In this document: one piece after another, positions 63,424 through 64,000 of the stretch
Position numbering within the stretch: the first letter of the stretch is position 1
How the letters are laid out: every line of letters starts with the position of its first letter
NCBI RefSeq assembly: GCF_050948175.1
Contig: NW_027490487.1
Span: 62,001 to 126,000, forward strand
DNA: 64,000 bases
Source of the DNA: Xylocopa sonorina
Taxonomy: Eukaryota > Arthropoda > Insecta > Hymenoptera > Apidae
Reading direction: 5' to 3'
Made by a program: the position numbers and the translations under genes
The notes under the pieces: model-generated
Database searches by the model: none
Told to the model about the DNA's origin: nothing
The model's input: the letters and a program-made list of their open reading frames with translations, nothing else

Positions 63424-64000
63424 GCAGATGTCTACGTATCGCAGCAATAGAGTTCTAATGCTTCTTAGAACGCGATATCGCATCTCACATATATGTTTCA
63501 CGATAAGATATAATATTCATTACGAAGTGTCATGTATATCTCGTATTCACTTCAAAAGAATGTAAATGCGACACTTCCATGCTAGGAAATAGCGTTTGCA
63601 GATGTCTACGTATCGCAGCAATAGAGTTCTAATGCTTACTAAAACGCGATATCGCATCTCTCTTCTATGTTTCATGATAAGGTATAATATTCATTGCGAA
63701 GTGTCATCTATACCTCGTATTCACTTCAAAAGAATGTAAATGCGACACTTCCATGCTAGGAAATAGTGTTTGCAGATGTCTACGTATCGTAGCAATAGGG
63801 TTCTAATGCTTCTTAGAACGCGATATCGCATCTCACATATATGTTTCACAATAAGATATAATATTCATTGCGAAGTGTCATGTATACCTCGTATTCACTT
63901 CAAAAGAATGTAAATGCGACACTTCCATGCTAGGAAATAGCGTTTGCAGATGTCTACGTATCGTAGTAAGAGAGTTCCAATGCTTCTTACAACGAGATGT
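63424..64000 (+). repeat. ordinary monomers to window end
   Basis: Three complete monomers and part of a fourth, alternating CGCAG and CGTAG types. Two carry TCACATATATG with CACGATAAG or CACAATAAG. The array runs on past the end of the window and nothing else is seen. Confidence 0.85.

Larger units (their letters stand above)
1..64000 (+). repeat. 174-bp satellite DNA array, entire window
   Basis: The same unit recurs every 174 bp from first to last base, always in the same orientation, marked by GCAGATGTCTACG, AGCAATAGAG, AAGATATAATATTC and GCTAGGAAATAG. The distance from the boundary at 173 to that at 63946 equals 367 monomers minus 85 bp, so length is tightly held. No unique DNA, transposon or gene interrupts it, and the array continues beyond both window ends. 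Arrays of this kind are typical of eukaryotic centromeres and heterochromatin; that role is inferred from length, homogeneity and HOR structure, not shown. I do not recognise the family. A subtelomeric or knob-type block is the main alternative. No stretch over 300 bases contains a supportable gene. Confidence 0.98.

Noticed and set aside
1..64000. CRISPR array or plasmid-type iterons
   Set aside because: The whole 174-bp unit is repeated with no unique spacers, no cas-like genes and no replication gene nearby.
1..64000. Primate alpha satellite
   Set aside because: Period is 174 bp rather than 171, I see no CENP-B box, and the sequence does not resemble the alphoid consensus as I know it.
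1..64000. Bacterial-type promoters from TATAAT-like AAGATATAATATTC in each monomer
   Set aside because: It is part of the satellite core, repeated hundreds of times without genes, and the context is eukaryotic.
1..64000. Telomeric repeats, tRNA or rRNA genes, or transposon insertions
   Set aside because: I looked for short telomere-like runs, conserved RNA gene blocks and breaks in the 174-bp pattern. The pattern is unbroken apart from small indels and the 86-bp deletion.

Overview
The window is a single uninterrupted block of satellite DNA: a head-to-tail tandem array of a 174-bp monomer, all copies on the same strand, running off both ends. I see no protein-coding gene, RNA gene, transposon, CRISPR array or unique sequence in it. 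Counting from the first monomer boundary (a GCAGATGTC block at 173) to the last (63946) gives 63773 bp. That is 367 x 174 minus 85, and an 86-bp deletion near 17.7 kb plus a net +1 bp of small indels explains the difference.

The organism is a eukaryote, and the block is most likely centromeric, pericentromeric or other heterochromatic satellite. I do not recognise the family and cannot name a species. The monomer consensus I assembled by eye is about 36% G+C (63 of 174) and has 9 CpGs where about 5.7 are expected (ratio about 1.6). This points away from genomes that heavily methylate their repeats, such as vertebrates and most plants, and towards for example many invertebrates; this is inference. 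The 174-bp length is close to a nucleosome repeat length.

Layout: 1-1560 mixed monomer classes; 1560-4140 older, diverged monomers; 4140-8690 a subfamily marked by GACTATTGCTTGC and ACTTAAATCGCG; 8690-14950 a homogenised domain with a 7-monomer (1218 bp) tandem duplication; 14950-18700 two 5-monomer (870 bp) units and the truncated monomer; 18700-23570 diverged monomers, including a second copy of 3.2-4.1 kb; 23570-32080 a domain with ATATTGTTTGCAG linkers and 4-monomer (696 bp) periodicity; 32080-35400 a subfamily marked by GTCTGCAG and CGCGTCGAGGC; 35400-56450 a strongly homogenised higher-order-repeat (HOR) domain with a 9-monomer core and units of 17, 15, 12, 9, 11, 11 and 9 monomers; 56450-58710 mixed; 58714-63423 a 2790-bp-spaced duplication; then ordinary monomers to the end.

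The biological content lies in array evolution. There are distinct monomer classes in ordered modules, variable-length HORs, visible hybrid monomers made by unequal exchange, near-identical recent duplications beside diverged old islands, and short dyad symmetries in place of a CENP-B box. The short open reading frames seen here follow from 174 being divisible by three and are not genes.
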